This document shows, piece after piece, positions 33,886-44,945 of a stretch of DNA of 64,000 bases. Numbering within the stretch: position 1 is the stretch's first letter; each line of letters begins with the position of its first letter. The translations under genes were made by a program, and so were the position numbers. Below the pieces are notes generated by a model. The model was not told the origin of the DNA. It made no database searches and saw nothing but the letters and a program-made list of their open reading frames with translations. The stretch spans positions 124,001-188,000 of the forward strand of contig JAFEMH010001247.1 of NCBI GenBank assembly GCA_022495995.1. Direction: 5' to 3'. This DNA is from Adenophora triphylla var. japonica (lineage: Eukaryota; Streptophyta; Magnoliopsida; Asterales; Campanulaceae).

Positions 33886-35248
33886 ATGGGCAAGGACAAA
33901 CAGGCGGTTAAGAAGTTCGATGGGTCTGACTACGGATTTTGGAGGATGCAGATAGAGGATCTCCTGTATAACAAAGAACTTTATAAGCCTCTAAAGGGTG
34001 TCAAACCGGAAGGAGAAACGCAGGAAGATTGGGATCTCATGGATCGGAAGGCCCTAGGGGTGGTCAGATCTACTTTGTCAAAGTGGATTGCGAAGACTAC
34101 CAAGAAGGCAAAAACCACAAAGGAGCTATTGGATTATCTTACTGAGAGATTTGAAACTCCATCTGCTGCAAACAAGGTTGATTTGATACGCAAGATGGGT
34201 AGTCTCAAGATGCAAGAGGGAGGATCCTTAGCTAAACACATCGATGAGTTTATGGATGTTATAGACTCATTGACTGCGTTGGAGATTACGTTTGATGATG
34301 AGGTTCATGCGTGCTTGTTGCTAGCGTCTTTACCAGGAAGTTGGAGCGGGACAGTGACAGCGATCAATGCTTCAGCAGGTAAAAATAAATTGAAGTATGA
34401 TGATGTTAAAGACTTTCTCTTGGGCAAGGAAAATCGCATGAAGAAGTTGGGGACATCGACTGCTCCGGGATCGGCCTTAGCTACTACTAGTAGGGGAAGG
34501 CCGGGTACTAGCAAACAAGGGAGAACTGAATCTAGGGAGAACGTGGTGGGTGGTAAGGGCAAGACCGTGGAGATCAGAGACAAACCAAAGGTTGCAAAGG
34601 GATCAGTTCAGTGCTATCACTGTAAGGAGTTGGGACACTACAAGAAGGATTGTCCCAATCGTGGGGGCAATTCGGTGAATGTGACAGTCGAAGGTGATGA
34701 TGTACTGGTTCTGAGTGTTAGTAGTGCACTAGAATCATGGGTGCTGGATTCGGGGGCATCATTCCACTCTTGCAGGCATGCAGAAGAGATGGAGAATTAT
34801 ACTTCCGGTGATTTCGGTAAGGTCTATCTGGCGGATGGCGAGCCTTTGGAAATCAAGGGGAAGGAGGATGTCAGAATAGGAGCATCGGACGGGAAGGTCT
34901 TACATCTGAATGGGGTCAGGCACATTTCGGGTTTGAAAAAGAACCTATTATCAGTTGGGCAGTTGGACGAAGAAGGTTACAAGGTAACATTCGGCTGCAA
35001 GAACTGGGTTATTACCAAGGAGGATTGTGAGATCGCTCGGGGTAATAAGGAGGGGACATTGTATTTGGCGAATAACACCAAGGATAGTATCGCGGTGGCG
35101 TTAGCCAAGGGTGATACTGATTTGTGGCACTGTCGATTGGGTCACATGAGTGAGACGGGGATGAAAGTACTTTGTTCAAAGGGACTACTACCGGGTTTGA
35201 AGACAGTCAACGTGGGGATCTGCAAAGATTGTGTGTTTGGCAAACAGG
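33886..35248 (+). pseudogene. Copia gag-protease and start of integrase
   Basis: ATG at 33886 is chosen because it precedes the conserved gag start (KFDGSDYGFWRMQIEDLL). Gag core residues about 1-210; zinc knuckle CYHCKELGHYKKDC near residue 242; protease active site WVLDSGASFHSC near residue 284; integrase zinc region WHCRLGHMSETGMKVLC...CKDC near 413-450. The frame is open throughout and ends abruptly at the hAT insertion, inside GKQ. Predicted continuation past 35248 is translation of the inserted element. Ignoring the insert and one duplication copy, the frame continues directly at 36063. Confidence 0.92.
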
Positions 35249-36054
35249 TAGAGCCGTCAATACCGGAATACGGGACGGGACGGGACGAAATTACGTTGTC
35301 CCACGACGGGAACGGGACGAAACGGGACGGGACAAAACGGGACGGGACGAAAATACTCCGTCCCATCCCGTCCCATTTGCGGGACGCGGGATCCCGCGGG
35401 ACCCAAACGGGACAAAAATACTTCGTCATCAATTAAGTTTATCTTTCTCCCTAAGAAGAAAAAGAACAAGTTTATTCATGCAGTCTTCCTCCATTATTCT
35501 ATGAGCGGCACTAATGTAATGCTCTTGCAGTGGTATTTACTATAGATGATTGAATCATAACAGTGTTAAAACATCATGATAAGTATTGCCAGTTTCTAAT
35601 TTTTTTTTCTCTGAAAGATTGGAATCACTATTCAGTGTTAATACATAGTAAAACTTAGCCTGAACAAGTGAAACTGAGGGGGTCGTAGTTGTGTTTACAT
35701 GCACTGCGCCTTTATGTGTGTGCATATATGCACTATTTGCATTGTGATACCGCTGATAATTTGACAATAATATGCTTTTTGTCCAGTATGATAACAATAT
35801 TTTTTGTTAAAAAAGAAGGAAGATGTTCTGAGCAAGACCAATTACAGATCTTCACAAGTGAGACCTAATACTTGTACGGGTCAATACGGGAAAACGGGAC
35901 GGGACGGGATAAAAATAAGTTGTCCCGCGACGGGAACGGGACGATACGGGACGGGACGAAAACGGGACGGGACTAAAATATTCCGTCCCATCCCGTCCCA
36001 TTTGTATGGTGGGACGGGACGTCCCGACGGGACCGTCTCAACTTGACGGCTCTA
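35249..36054. mobile_element. Non-autonomous hAT element inside copia integrase
   Basis: Perfect 12-bp inverted termini TAGAGCCGTCAA / TTGACGGCTCTA and perfect 8-bp duplication CAAACAGG (35241-35248 and 36055-36062). 806 bp with no transposase. Both ends carry arrays of GGGACGGGAC and its complement CCCGTCCC (about 35275-35420 and 35885-36035); the middle is AT-rich. Removing it restores the copia reading frame exactly. Confidence 0.97.
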
Positions 36055-36062
36055 CAAACAGG

Positions 36063-38586
36063 GGAGAAATAATTTCTCGAGGACGGGTAGGACTTTGAGG
36101 GAAGCAAAGTTAGAACTGGTCCACACGGACTTGTGGGGACCATCTCCGGTAACGTCTCTGGGTGGTGCGTCATATTACATGACCTTTATTGATGATTCAA
36201 CAAGGAAGGTCTGGGTCTACTTCTTAAAGGGGAAAGATGAAGCTTTTGAGGTATTCAAGAAGTGGAGGGCCTTGGTGGAGAATCAGACGGGACTTAAGCT
36301 TAAGTGCTTAAGATCAGATAATGGTGGGGAGTATGAGCTCGTTGAGTTTAGGGAATATTGTGCAGCGAATGGTATTCGCATGGAGAAGACTCCAAAGCGC
36401 ACACCACAACTCAATGGGGTTGCAGAGAGGATGAACAGGACATTGAACGAGCGGGCAAGAAGTATGAGATTGAAGTGTGGACTTCCGAAGACGTTCTGGG
36501 CATATGCAGTTGACACGGCGGCTTTCTTGATCAATAGGGGACCATCGGTACCATTGGGGAATGGAATTCCAGAGGAAGCATGGAGTGGCAAGCAGGTAAA
36601 TCTGTCCTTTCTTCGCATATTTGGCTGCGTTTCATATGTTCATATTGATTCTGCTGAGAGAACTAAGTTAGATGCAAAATCTGTAAAATGTACGTTTATT
36701 GGGTATGGCGGGGATGACTTCGGGTATAAGTTTTGGGATGACCAAAACCATAAAATTATTCGTAGTCGAGATGTGGTATTCAATGAACAGGTATTGTACA
36801 AGGACAGAAAGGGGGCATCTGATGATATTAGTTCAGAACCGGAGGTTGTAGAGGTGGATATTCCAGACTCGGGTGGGAGCAGAACGGTTCTGATGACCAT
36901 GGTCAGGAGGTCACTGAAGATGAACCACATACTCCAGAACCGGATATTCCACTGCGTAGATCCAGCAGGTTGCGTGGATCGCCTGACAGGTATACTCCTT
37001 CCAATTATTATTTGTTGTTGACAGATAATGGGGAACCGGAATGTTATGCGGAGGCTGTTCGTAGTGCACTTTGTAATAAGTGGAAAGCTGCGATGGATGA
37101 TGAGATGGACTCATTGAAGGCCAACAAAACTTGGGAGTTGACTAGACTGCCTAAGGGGAAGAAGGCATTGCATAACAAGTGGGTTTACAGGATTAAGGAG
37201 GAAGCAAACGGCAGTAAGCGTTACAAGGCAAGGTTGGTTGTAAAAGGGTTTCAGCAAAAGTAGGGTATTGACTATACCGAGGTCTTCACTCCTGTTGTGA
37301 AGATGACCACTATCAGAATGGTTATGGGGATAGTAGTGGCAGTTAACTTGTTACTGGAACAGATGGATGTAAAGATGGCCTTTCTTCATGGGGATTTGGA
37401 GGAAGAAATTTACATGGTACAACCAGAGGGTTACTTGTCTAAGGGTAGCGAGGAACTGGTTTGCAGATTGACTAAGAGCTTGTATGGCCTTAAACAAGCT
37501 CCTAGGCAGTGGTACAGAAAGTTCGATGGATTCATGCATGATATTGATTTTATCAGATGTGAGGCGGATCATTGTTGCTACTTCAAGAACACGGACAATG
37601 GGTACATAATCTTGCTGTTATATGTGGATGACATGCTAATAGCGGGCTCTAGCAGTAGAGAGGTAAACAGATTGAAGGCTCAGTTGTCAGAACGGTTCGA
37701 GATGAAGGATTTGGGGGAGGCCAGAAAAATCTTGGGCATGCGGATTGACCGGGATAGGGAGTCGGGTAAGTTGGTTCTTTCACAAGCAGAATACGTTGAG
37801 AAAGTCTTGGCAAGGTTTTGCATGGAAGAGGCGAAGCCAACAGGGACACCATTGGGTATGCACTTCAAGCTATCCGAGAAGGACTCACCTATGGGCAAGG
37901 AGGAGCGTGACAAGATGGAGAGGACTCCATATGCTTCGGCAGTGGGGAGTCTAATGTATGCAATGGTGTGTACAAGGCCGGACATTGCACATGCGGTGGG
38001 AGTAGTCAGCCGGTTCATGGGCAATCCAGGAAAGCAACATTGGGAAGTGGTTAAATGGATCCTGCGTTACTTAAAGGGTACTGCTGGTAAGGCTCTATGT
38101 TTCTCAAGCAAGGAGGTCGTGTTAGCGGGTTATGTCGATGCGGACTTGGCATCAAGCGATCTAGACAAGAGGAGAAGTACTACGGGTTATGTTTTCACAT
38201 TGGGTGGTACGGCAATCTCCTGGGCTTCTAAATTGCAGAAGATCGTGGCTCGGATCATTGCGAAGCGGGAATATGTGGCAGTGACAGAGGCAAGTAAAGA
38301 GATGGTATGGTTGCAGAACTTCTTGGGTGAACTTGGGAAGACTCGAAGTGGTAACGCTCTCTACAGTGACAGTCAGAGTGCAATTCATTTGGCTAGGAAT
38401 CCGGCGTTTCATTCTAGGATGAAGCACATTGAACTGAGGTTTCACTACATCAGGCATCTCTTGGAAGGGAAGATCTTAAGGCTGGAGAAGATATTGGGAT
38501 CGGAGAACCCGGCTGACATGTTGACAAAGGTTGTAAACCTTGAGAAATTGAAGCTGTGCAAAGCTTCAATTGGGCTTGGAGAATAG
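36063..38586 (+). pseudogene. Copia integrase core, reverse transcriptase and RNase H
   Basis: Integrase: VHTDLWGPSP, LRSDNGGEY and NGVAERMNRTL hold the catalytic residues. A one-base shift around 36870-36885, in the linker after integrase, puts the rest in another frame. RT starts with YAEAVRSALCNKWKAAMDDE; a TAG at 37261-37263 follows GFQQK. The active site LLYVDDMLIAG is intact. RNase H: YVDADLASSDLDKRRSTTGY and YSDSQSAIHLARNPAFHSR, ending with NPADMLTK. All catalytic motifs are preserved. A GGTGGGAG polypurine tract (about 38683-38690) lies just before the 3' LTR. Confidence 0.93.
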
Positions 38587-38692
38587 GAGAGGAGGATGTG
38601 CCATGATCGAGGAGAGCACTAGGAGGACACCAAGAATTAGTTGAAGAATGGTTACGGGGCTTATATATGCGGTTGATCTCTAGGTGGGAGAT

Positions 38693-39186
38693 TGTTGGGA
38701 TAGAGGACCAACCGGGTTAGATTTCGGAGCAAAAAGGGAAGAAAATCGTCGGAGCAGACTGGCGTTCAGAGCGGCCGCGCTGGGGGTAAGGGCGACCGCG
38801 TTGGAGGACAGAACGTGGTGCAGAAATCTCTGGAGTTGAGGGCGGCCGCGCAGACATGGAGGGCGACCGCGCTCGTATCGGGAAGGGAAAATTATGGGCC
38901 CGGTTTTATGCCAATTTTCGGGTTCCTTTGTCCATCTAGGGTTAGGTTTCATTCCTTGGCATATATTTAAGCAAAGTGCCGCCCCTAAACTCATTGTAAT
39001 TTCATACAAACATATTATAGTGCAAGATCCTGGCTTGGTAGTGCCCCCAGACGTAGCCAAACATATTGGTGAACTGGGTAAACAATTTCTGTGTCTTTTC
39101 TGTGCTTTGATTTCTTGTGCTTTGTTTTGTGTGCTCTTATTGTTCTTGTGGGTTTGCTTGGGTAGTGGAGGGCCATATCCACAACA
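38693..39186 (+). repeat. Copia 3' LTR
   Basis: Same 494-bp length as the 5' LTR with about ten substitutions, several of them C/T or G/A at CpG. Followed by the target duplication ACATT. Confidence 0.95.
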
Positions 39187-39191
39187 ACATT

Positions 39192-39772
39192 GTGGCTGCG
39201 AACCCCATGTTCCTAATACTTAGATCAAAAATACTTTGGATATTACTTCCATTTGGCAAGGAAGCATCGTCGCAGCGAACGTCGTGCCCCGAGTTACTTA
39301 GGAAGTAATATGTTTCTTTTTGCTTTTAAGATTTGGTGACTAAGTCACTCTTTTAGCAATAAGATAAAAAAATGCCTAAACTTGATTCGATTAGTGGAAA
39401 TGGAAAGATGGGATTTTGATGAAGAGGTGTGATTCAAAGGATGCAAAATAAACAATAAAATAATCCATCGGTTTACAAAATAAATAAGGATAGATATACC
39501 CCCCCACACTTGAAATGAACATTGTCCTCAATGTTTCAAGGACAAAGAGTAAAAAGATAAGCATGCGGTGGTAAACAAAATTATGATAAACAGTAATATA
39601 ATCCATCGGTTTACTATTCTGATGATGCTTGTTTAAGGTCATAAGCTCGACCCCTTTCTATCAGTAACAATGGAAGGTGAGTGGTATTGTAATGGTCTCT
39701 TATCCTTAACAACTCGCCATTCCTTGCCCTTTGGCGTGATCGAGCTCTTATGATTGATGCAAACGTGACCTC
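39192..39772 (-). other. Athila-2 interior with env-like ORF deleted
   Basis: Matches the Athila-1 untranslated region to about 39450, then jumps to the region downstream of gag-protease. A GTGTGGGGGGG tract lies at about 39500-39512. The phrase AATAATCCATCGGTTTA occurs on both sides (about 39459 and 39598), so the missing ORF may have been lost by recombination between short repeats. Near 39650-39750 the minus strand still encodes the gag-protease tail (ITPKGKEWRVVKDKRPLQYH). Confidence 0.6.
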
Positions 39773-40576
39773 CTAGTGTGCCTTTTTTTTCTTGGGTCCC
39801 CTACCCTTTGATTTTTCAATCTTATTATGCTTTTTAGGGTGCACATTTTTTTCACCACTCTGATCTAAGGGCTTTTTAATTAATATTTTTGAGTCCTTGG
39901 CTTGTGACTTTTTACCCTTTTTGCTATCATTCTCAGGAGTGTTGACTTCATGGCATGGTTTCTTGAGATTTAAGTCTTTAAATTCGACTTTCTTATTTCC
40001 AATGTTTAGAGAAAGAGTGCCATTCTTTACTTCTATTATTGCACCAGCGGTGGCAAGAAAAGGTCTTCCTAGAATGATTGGAATTTGGTGATCTTCCTCC
40101 ATCTCAAGAACTACGAAGTCAACCGGGATGACTAATTTCCCAATTTGGCAAGGGACATCTTCCATAATACCTACCGGATATTTAATGGAACGGTCCGCCA
40201 ATTGCAGAGATATGGTCGTAGGCTTTAATTCCCCCACACCAAATTTTCTTGCTCACTGAAAGTGGGATGAGGCTCACACTCGCCCCAAGATCTAACAAAG
40301 CATTATCAATATTGTATTTACCTATTTTGCAAGGAATAGAGAAAGTGTCGGGATTTTTTAATTTAGGAGGAAGTTCTCTTTGTAAAATGGCACTTCTTCT
40401 CTTAAAGCGACAGTCTCATGCTCCTCAAGTTTCCTCTTATTTGCAAGAATATCCTTTAAGAACTTAGCATAAGACGGCATTTGTTGAAGGGCATCGGTAA
40501 AAGGTATGTTGATGTAAATAGACTTTAAGACTTCTAAAAAAATTTCAAATTGTTTGTCAAGTTTGGCTCTTACCAA
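39773..40576 (-). pseudogene. Athila-2 protease region
   Basis: Minus-strand pieces in shifted frames: VRAKLDKQFEIFLEVLKSIY and PSYAKFLKDILANKRKLEEH (40576-40358), then a short stretch with the active-site LLDLGASVSLIPLSVS, then GELKPTTISLQLADRSIKYP and PIILGRPFLATAGAIIEV (40237-39773). At least two frameshifts lie between 40237 and 40400. The N-terminal part differs more from Athila-1 than the LTRs do, suggesting a mosaic. Confidence 0.8.
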
Positions 40577-40615
40577 CCTTTGGGGGTATGGTATTGGAGG
40601 GTCAAAATTAGGGGA

Positions 40616-42119
40616 TTATGTCCCCTTTTCAACATCTTCATTAGTCTCAACCATCGGTGGGGTTGGACTTACTTTCTCCTTACTCGGTTTGATATTTTCC
40701 TTAGGAAGGGGATCTAAAATTTCTTTTCCACTCCTAGTTTCCACCGCACTAACATGCTCATCGGGCCTTTGCAATTGACCAGGAAAATTCCCTTGTGGTC
40801 TATGCGAGGTGCCAGCTTGTTGAGCTTGTTGATTTTCAAGCATTCTATTGTGGGCGGCTAAATTATCAAATCTAGCATTCAATGACTTAATGGATTCCCT
40901 TAACTCATTATTGGTCTTCTCTTGTTCATTTTTACTTTCAATAATAAAATCCATAATAAGATCCAATTTAGACTTAGGGGGAGGGAAAGCACTAGAATTG
41001 CCATTTAAATTCTTTTGTGTGAATCCCGGTGGTTGTATAGAAGGTTGTGGGTTTAAAATATTGTTATTTCTATAGGAAAAATTTGGGTGATTTCTCCACT
41101 CGGGATTGTATGTGTTTGAATACATACCACCCTTTTCCCCATAAGAATTAACAAAGTTTACTTGATTACTAGAAGTAGTGTCAAGCAATTCACAACATTC
41201 TGTACTATGTGAGTTTGACCCACATAGTTCACAAACAACATTAATGTTGGCCACGGGATTTACATTAAAGTTTTCAAACTTTTTAAGAAGCATATCAACT
41301 TTAGAAGACAAGGTAGTAATGACATCAATATTATACTTACCTGGAATCCCTTGTGGTTGTTCCCTCTCATTGAACCATTGATAGTGATTCAGGGCTATGT
41401 TCTCTATCAAGTCGTATGCTTCATCCACCGTTTTATTCATTAGTGCACCTCCTGCGGCGGCATCAATTGTCTCCCTTGTTCTATATGTGAGACCATTATA
41501 GAAAGTGTGCACAATTAACCACTTTTCAAGCCCGTGGTGAGGGCACATCCTTAGGAGCTCTTTGTATCGCTCCCATGCGTCATACAGTGATTCGCTTCCT
41601 GTTTGGCTAAAATTTGTAATCTTCGTCCGAATTTGAGCAGTCTTGCTCGGAGGGAAGAAACGTCCAAGGAATGCTTCTTGAATTTGGTCCCAAGTTGTAA
41701 AGGAGTTGGGTGGGACTGAAATTAACCACTGTTTCGCCTTATCCTTTAGAGAGAAAGGAAAAAGACGCATCCGAATCGCTTCCGGGGTAACATTTTGAAT
41801 ACGTGTGGTATCACAATATTCAAGGAATGTTTGGATGTGGAAATGAGGATCTTCGAAAGCGGTGCCGCTAAATTGGTTATTCATAACCATATGTAAAAGT
41901 TGCGGCTTTATCTCAAAGTGTGCCGCTCCGGCATTCGGCACAATGATAGGGGATCTAGTTCCCGGGGTACTTGGATTTACGAAGTCCCGTAGGGTCCTTG
42001 CTGGCGTTTGCGGTTCTCCATCCGCCATATGTTTTCTTAATTAAATCTTCTTAGTCTCTCGTGAAAGCTTCGTTCGGGTTTCGGATCAAAATTTTCAAAG
42101 AATGTCCGAGCCCGTTTCA
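40616..42119 (-). pseudogene. Athila-2 gag
   Basis: The main ORF runs from 42028 to 40616 (470 residues) with EIKPQLLHMVMNNQFSGTAF, CPHHGLEKWLIVHTFYNGLT and zinc knuckle CELCGSNSHSTECC. The true start is the conserved KRARTFFENF at about 42119, but a small deletion with stop near 42040-42060 separates it from the rest. Gag packages the element RNA. Ends in GT*, where a stop separates it from the protease part in the same frame. Confidence 0.88.
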
Positions 42120-42263
42120 TACACTAAGAGAAAAACACTTAAAGAGAGATTAAACGCAACAATTTATCGAAAGTAAAAGCAAAATAATACAAAAACAAAA
42201 AATTATGTAGTAAAGACAAAAATAAAAAGTAAACCGTTGTCCCCGGCAACGGCACCAAAAACT

Positions 42264-43360
42264 TGTTGGGGTGTTAACCTAACGGTTTATTTATATCCGC
42301 AAGCGCACGGGCTATTGTAATATAGCGGGTACAAGTACGGGTCGATCCCACATAGACAGGGTTTACTTAGGGAATATTTTTATCTCTAGAATAATAGAAA
42401 AGATTGGGGGGAGATAAAGTTGATTTTGGAAAATATAAAGAACATAAACAGAAAATACTTTTAAGAAAGAAGACAAGACTTATTCATTTTTTAGATGATG
42501 AACATGTATGTTTTTGAGTTTCCAACCCCAAGAATAAGGGGGATTTACTCACTAGCCATCTAGAACATATAAGCAATTAAAAATAGAGAAGAGAGTAAGA
42601 GGACTTATGATGAAATAGAAGGCAAATGGCTGAAAATGATGCTTCACTTTTATTGCTTTTCTCCAAAGTACTTCAAGAACAAAATATGAACTTTGATCTT
42701 CAAATGATCTTTGGAAATTGATATCACAAGTGCTATACTATGGAATATCACTAAAATTCTGTATATAATTCGTCTGTAATGTGTTTAAGACTGATTACAA
42801 AGGGTCTTTTTATAAGGGGGAGGGAACTCTTCAAGAAGGTGCTTCCAAAAGGTGCCTTTTAGTCTGTAGTCACCACTTAGCACGGCCGTGTCAAGGGTTT
42901 TGCACGGCCGTGCACCCTTGGCGCCAGATTTGAATTTGAATTTGGGAGACTTGCACGGCCGCTCCGAAACTAGCTGCACGGCCGCTCCAATAGTTGACAC
43001 GGCCAGGCCAGTTCAAGGCTCGGCCACTCCATGGTTTGGGGCCAAAAATGGCCTGTCATGGCCTTAAATGCACGGCCGCTCCACCAATAGCTGCACGGTC
43101 GCTCCTCCTGGATTTCAGCTTGTGTGTTCATTTTGCTTTGTTGTTCCTCCATGCTTTTGAACCAAAGTATCCAAGCATCTTATTGATCATAAAAAGACTC
43201 TAAAACCTGTCTAAAATGCATAAAACATATCAAAAGCGTAAAATCTAATAAAATAGAAAAAGTAAGTAAAAAGTACTAAAAATGCAATGAGAAATGAAGT
43301 TTTATCCATGTAAAAGTATATAAAACTTAGAATAAATGACTATATAATAGTCACTTATCA
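42264..43360 (-). repeat. Athila-2 LTR, 5' LTR, with internal deletion
   Basis: TGTTGGGGTG...TTATCA but only 1097 bp: about 479 bp present in the partner LTR are missing after GAAAATACTTTTAA (near 42466). Primer site at 42240-42257 reads TGGTGCCGTTGCCGGGGA, one mismatch from Athila-1. Palindromes and TATA box are retained, so the promoter part is intact. Confidence 0.92.
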
Positions 43361-43856
43361 CTTCTCAACCAAGTTTTACTAGTGGGGATCCATATAGTTT
43401 TTTTGCAAATTTGTATAGTAAAAAATATGGTCCTTCTCGAGGTTCATCTTCATCATCATCAAACATTTCCGTGGAGTTAGAAACTTATTTCACTACAAAC
43501 TTTGAATTAAATCAAGATCCGAATTAAATCAAGATCCAAATTCAAATGAATTTGATGTTTTACAATGGTGGTCAAGAAGGAAAGACATTTATCCTATATT
43601 TTCCATAGTTGCTAAAGAAGTATTAGCCTCTCCCGCTTCAACGGTGGCGGTTGAATCGGCATTTAGCGTTGGTGGAAATGTTTTGGATGAAAGACGTTCT
43701 CAACTAACAAGTGAAAACTTGGAACATCAACTTTTACTTGGCGATTGGGTTAGAGTGGAAAAAAGGCAACAAGACTTGCCTTATGATGAGGATCTATTGG
43801 ATCCAAGATATCAATACGAAGTCGAGGACTCCACGAAAAGTAGTGATGAATGAATG
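43361..43856 (+). pseudogene. hAT transposase, C-terminal dimerisation domain
   Basis: Continues the frame from 31160 (QPSFTSGDPYSFF, then a serine run). A 17-bp tandem duplication (43504-43520 and 43521-43537) shifts the frame into a TAA. Beyond it the second frame encodes WWSRRKDIYPIFSIVAKEVL, STVAVESAFSVGGNVLDERR and LLGDWVRVE, the hAT C-terminal dimerisation domain, ending at 43851-43853. In hAT transposases this region holds the subunits together and contains the last part of the catalytic core. Confidence 0.9.
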
Positions 43857-44408
43857 ATGTGTTAGATTAGTTTTTATTTTAATTAGATTAGTTTAGACTT
43901 TAGATTAGATTTATTTTTATTTAATTGTAATAGTTAGGTTGAGGTAAAGGCTCCTAAATGTCCCCCCTTATTTATAAAAGGGTAAGGTTGGTTGTCCCCC
44001 TCTTTGTAATTTTATTTTAATTAATAAAATTTAAGGGTACCGTCCCTTTTTTCTTTTATATACTTTCGTTTATTTTAAAAAAGTTAAGTTTTATTTCTTT
44101 CAAAATTCATAACTTTTTTTATAAACATTTTTTCAAAAAATGTATGTAGTAAACTTAAGTCTAAAATAGTCTTATTTATCCAAAAATAAATTGAAAAAAA
44201 TTAAAAGTTAACCTTTTTCAAAAAACCGTTAACTTTTATTTCTTAAAAAATTCATAACTTTTTTTATAAACCTTTTTGCAAAAAATGTATGTAGTAAACT
44301 TAAGTCTAAAATAGTCTTATCTATCCAAAAAAAATTGAAAAAAAATAAAATTAATATACTACATACAAAGTTAATGAAAACTGTTAAAAAATTAACTGAA
44401 AAATGATA

Positions 44409-44640
44409 TGCTCGGCCGAGCACTACTATATGACTCGGCCGAGCAACCCTCAACCCCTAAACCCTAAAAGGGTTGCTCGACCGAGCAACACCAAAGACTC
44501 GGCCGAGCAACCCTCAAACCCTAAATCCTAAAAGGGTTGCTCGACCGAGCAACACCAAAGACTCGGCCGAGCAACCCTCAAACCCTAAACCCTAAAAGGG
44601 TATGCTCGACCGAGCAACACCAAAGACTCGACTGAGCAGA
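44409..44640. repeat. 64-bp tandem repeats in the hAT 3' subterminal region
   Basis: Units starting GGGTTGCTCGACCG at 44470, 44534 and 44598 each contain GCTCGACCGAGC and CTCGGCCGAG palindromes and a CCCTAAACCCTAAAAGGG stretch. They echo the palindromes of the 5' promoter region, as expected if transposase binds subterminal repeats at both ends. Confidence 0.8.
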
Positions 44641-44945
44641 TCCAAACCGTCAAACCGGAGGTTAATCGGAAAACCGTCAAAACCGTAACCGGTTTATCCG
44701 GTTAGGCGGTTCGGTTCCGGTTGAGGTTTTGGGGGTTTTCAACCGCCGATTTTTAACCGGCTAACCGGCGGTTTTATAAACCGGCCACGTCTACCGTGCA
44801 GCCTGTGTATGTACATGCCACTGCAACGCGCATATGCATTATGCCCATTTATTTTGATTTTGAGTTGTGTGATTGTGATTAATTAATAAGATAATATGTG
44901 GTGTGCCTAATTAACCTTAGTTGTTAATGCACTAGCAGTTCAGGT

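Larger units (their letters stand above)
33307..39186 (+). mobile_element. Ty1/copia LTR retrotransposon, complete but mutated
   Basis: Two 494-bp LTRs (33307-33800 and 38693-39186, TGTTGGGATAG...CCACAACA), target duplication ACATT on both sides (33302-33306 and 39187-39191), primer site, and gag-protease-integrase-RT-RNase H order. I count about ten differences between the LTRs by eye (about 2%), so insertion is recent. The coding region is broken by one hAT insertion, one frameshift and one stop. Tork/Tnt1-like by general resemblance. Confidence 0.95.
31161..43360 (-). mobile_element. Second non-autonomous Athila-like element ('Athila-2'), with nested copia
   Basis: LTRs at 31161-32736 and 42264-43360 are flanked by an exact CTTCT duplication (31156-31160 and 43361-43365). 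It lies in the hAT transposase, whose frame is restored by ignoring it. Minus-strand interior: primer site (42240-42257), gag, diverged protease, no RT or integrase and, unlike Athila-1, no env-like ORF. A copia element sits at 33307-39186. The LTR and 3'-untranslated sequences are closely related to those of Athila-1. Confidence 0.93.
29859..44793 (+). mobile_element. hAT transposon with internal deletion and nested insertions
   Basis: Terminal inverted repeats TAGACGTGTCC and GGCCACGTCTA (10 of 11 match) are flanked by the exact 8-bp duplication CCGTGCAG (29851-29858 and 44794-44801). Subterminal regions are rich in AACCGG/CCGGTT and in CTCGGCCGAG. It carries the remains of a hAT transposase that lacks the N-terminal half. 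A later LTR element occupies 31161-43360. Confidence 0.92.

Noticed and set aside
35249..35504. Continuation of the copia ORF, and overlapping ORFs, beyond 35248
   Set aside because: This is inserted hAT MITE sequence; peptides such as GTGRD come from GGGACGGGAC repeats.
44455..44600. CCCTAAA-type telomere-like repeats
   Set aside because: Only short pieces embedded in a 64-bp repeat of a hAT end; not a telomeric array.
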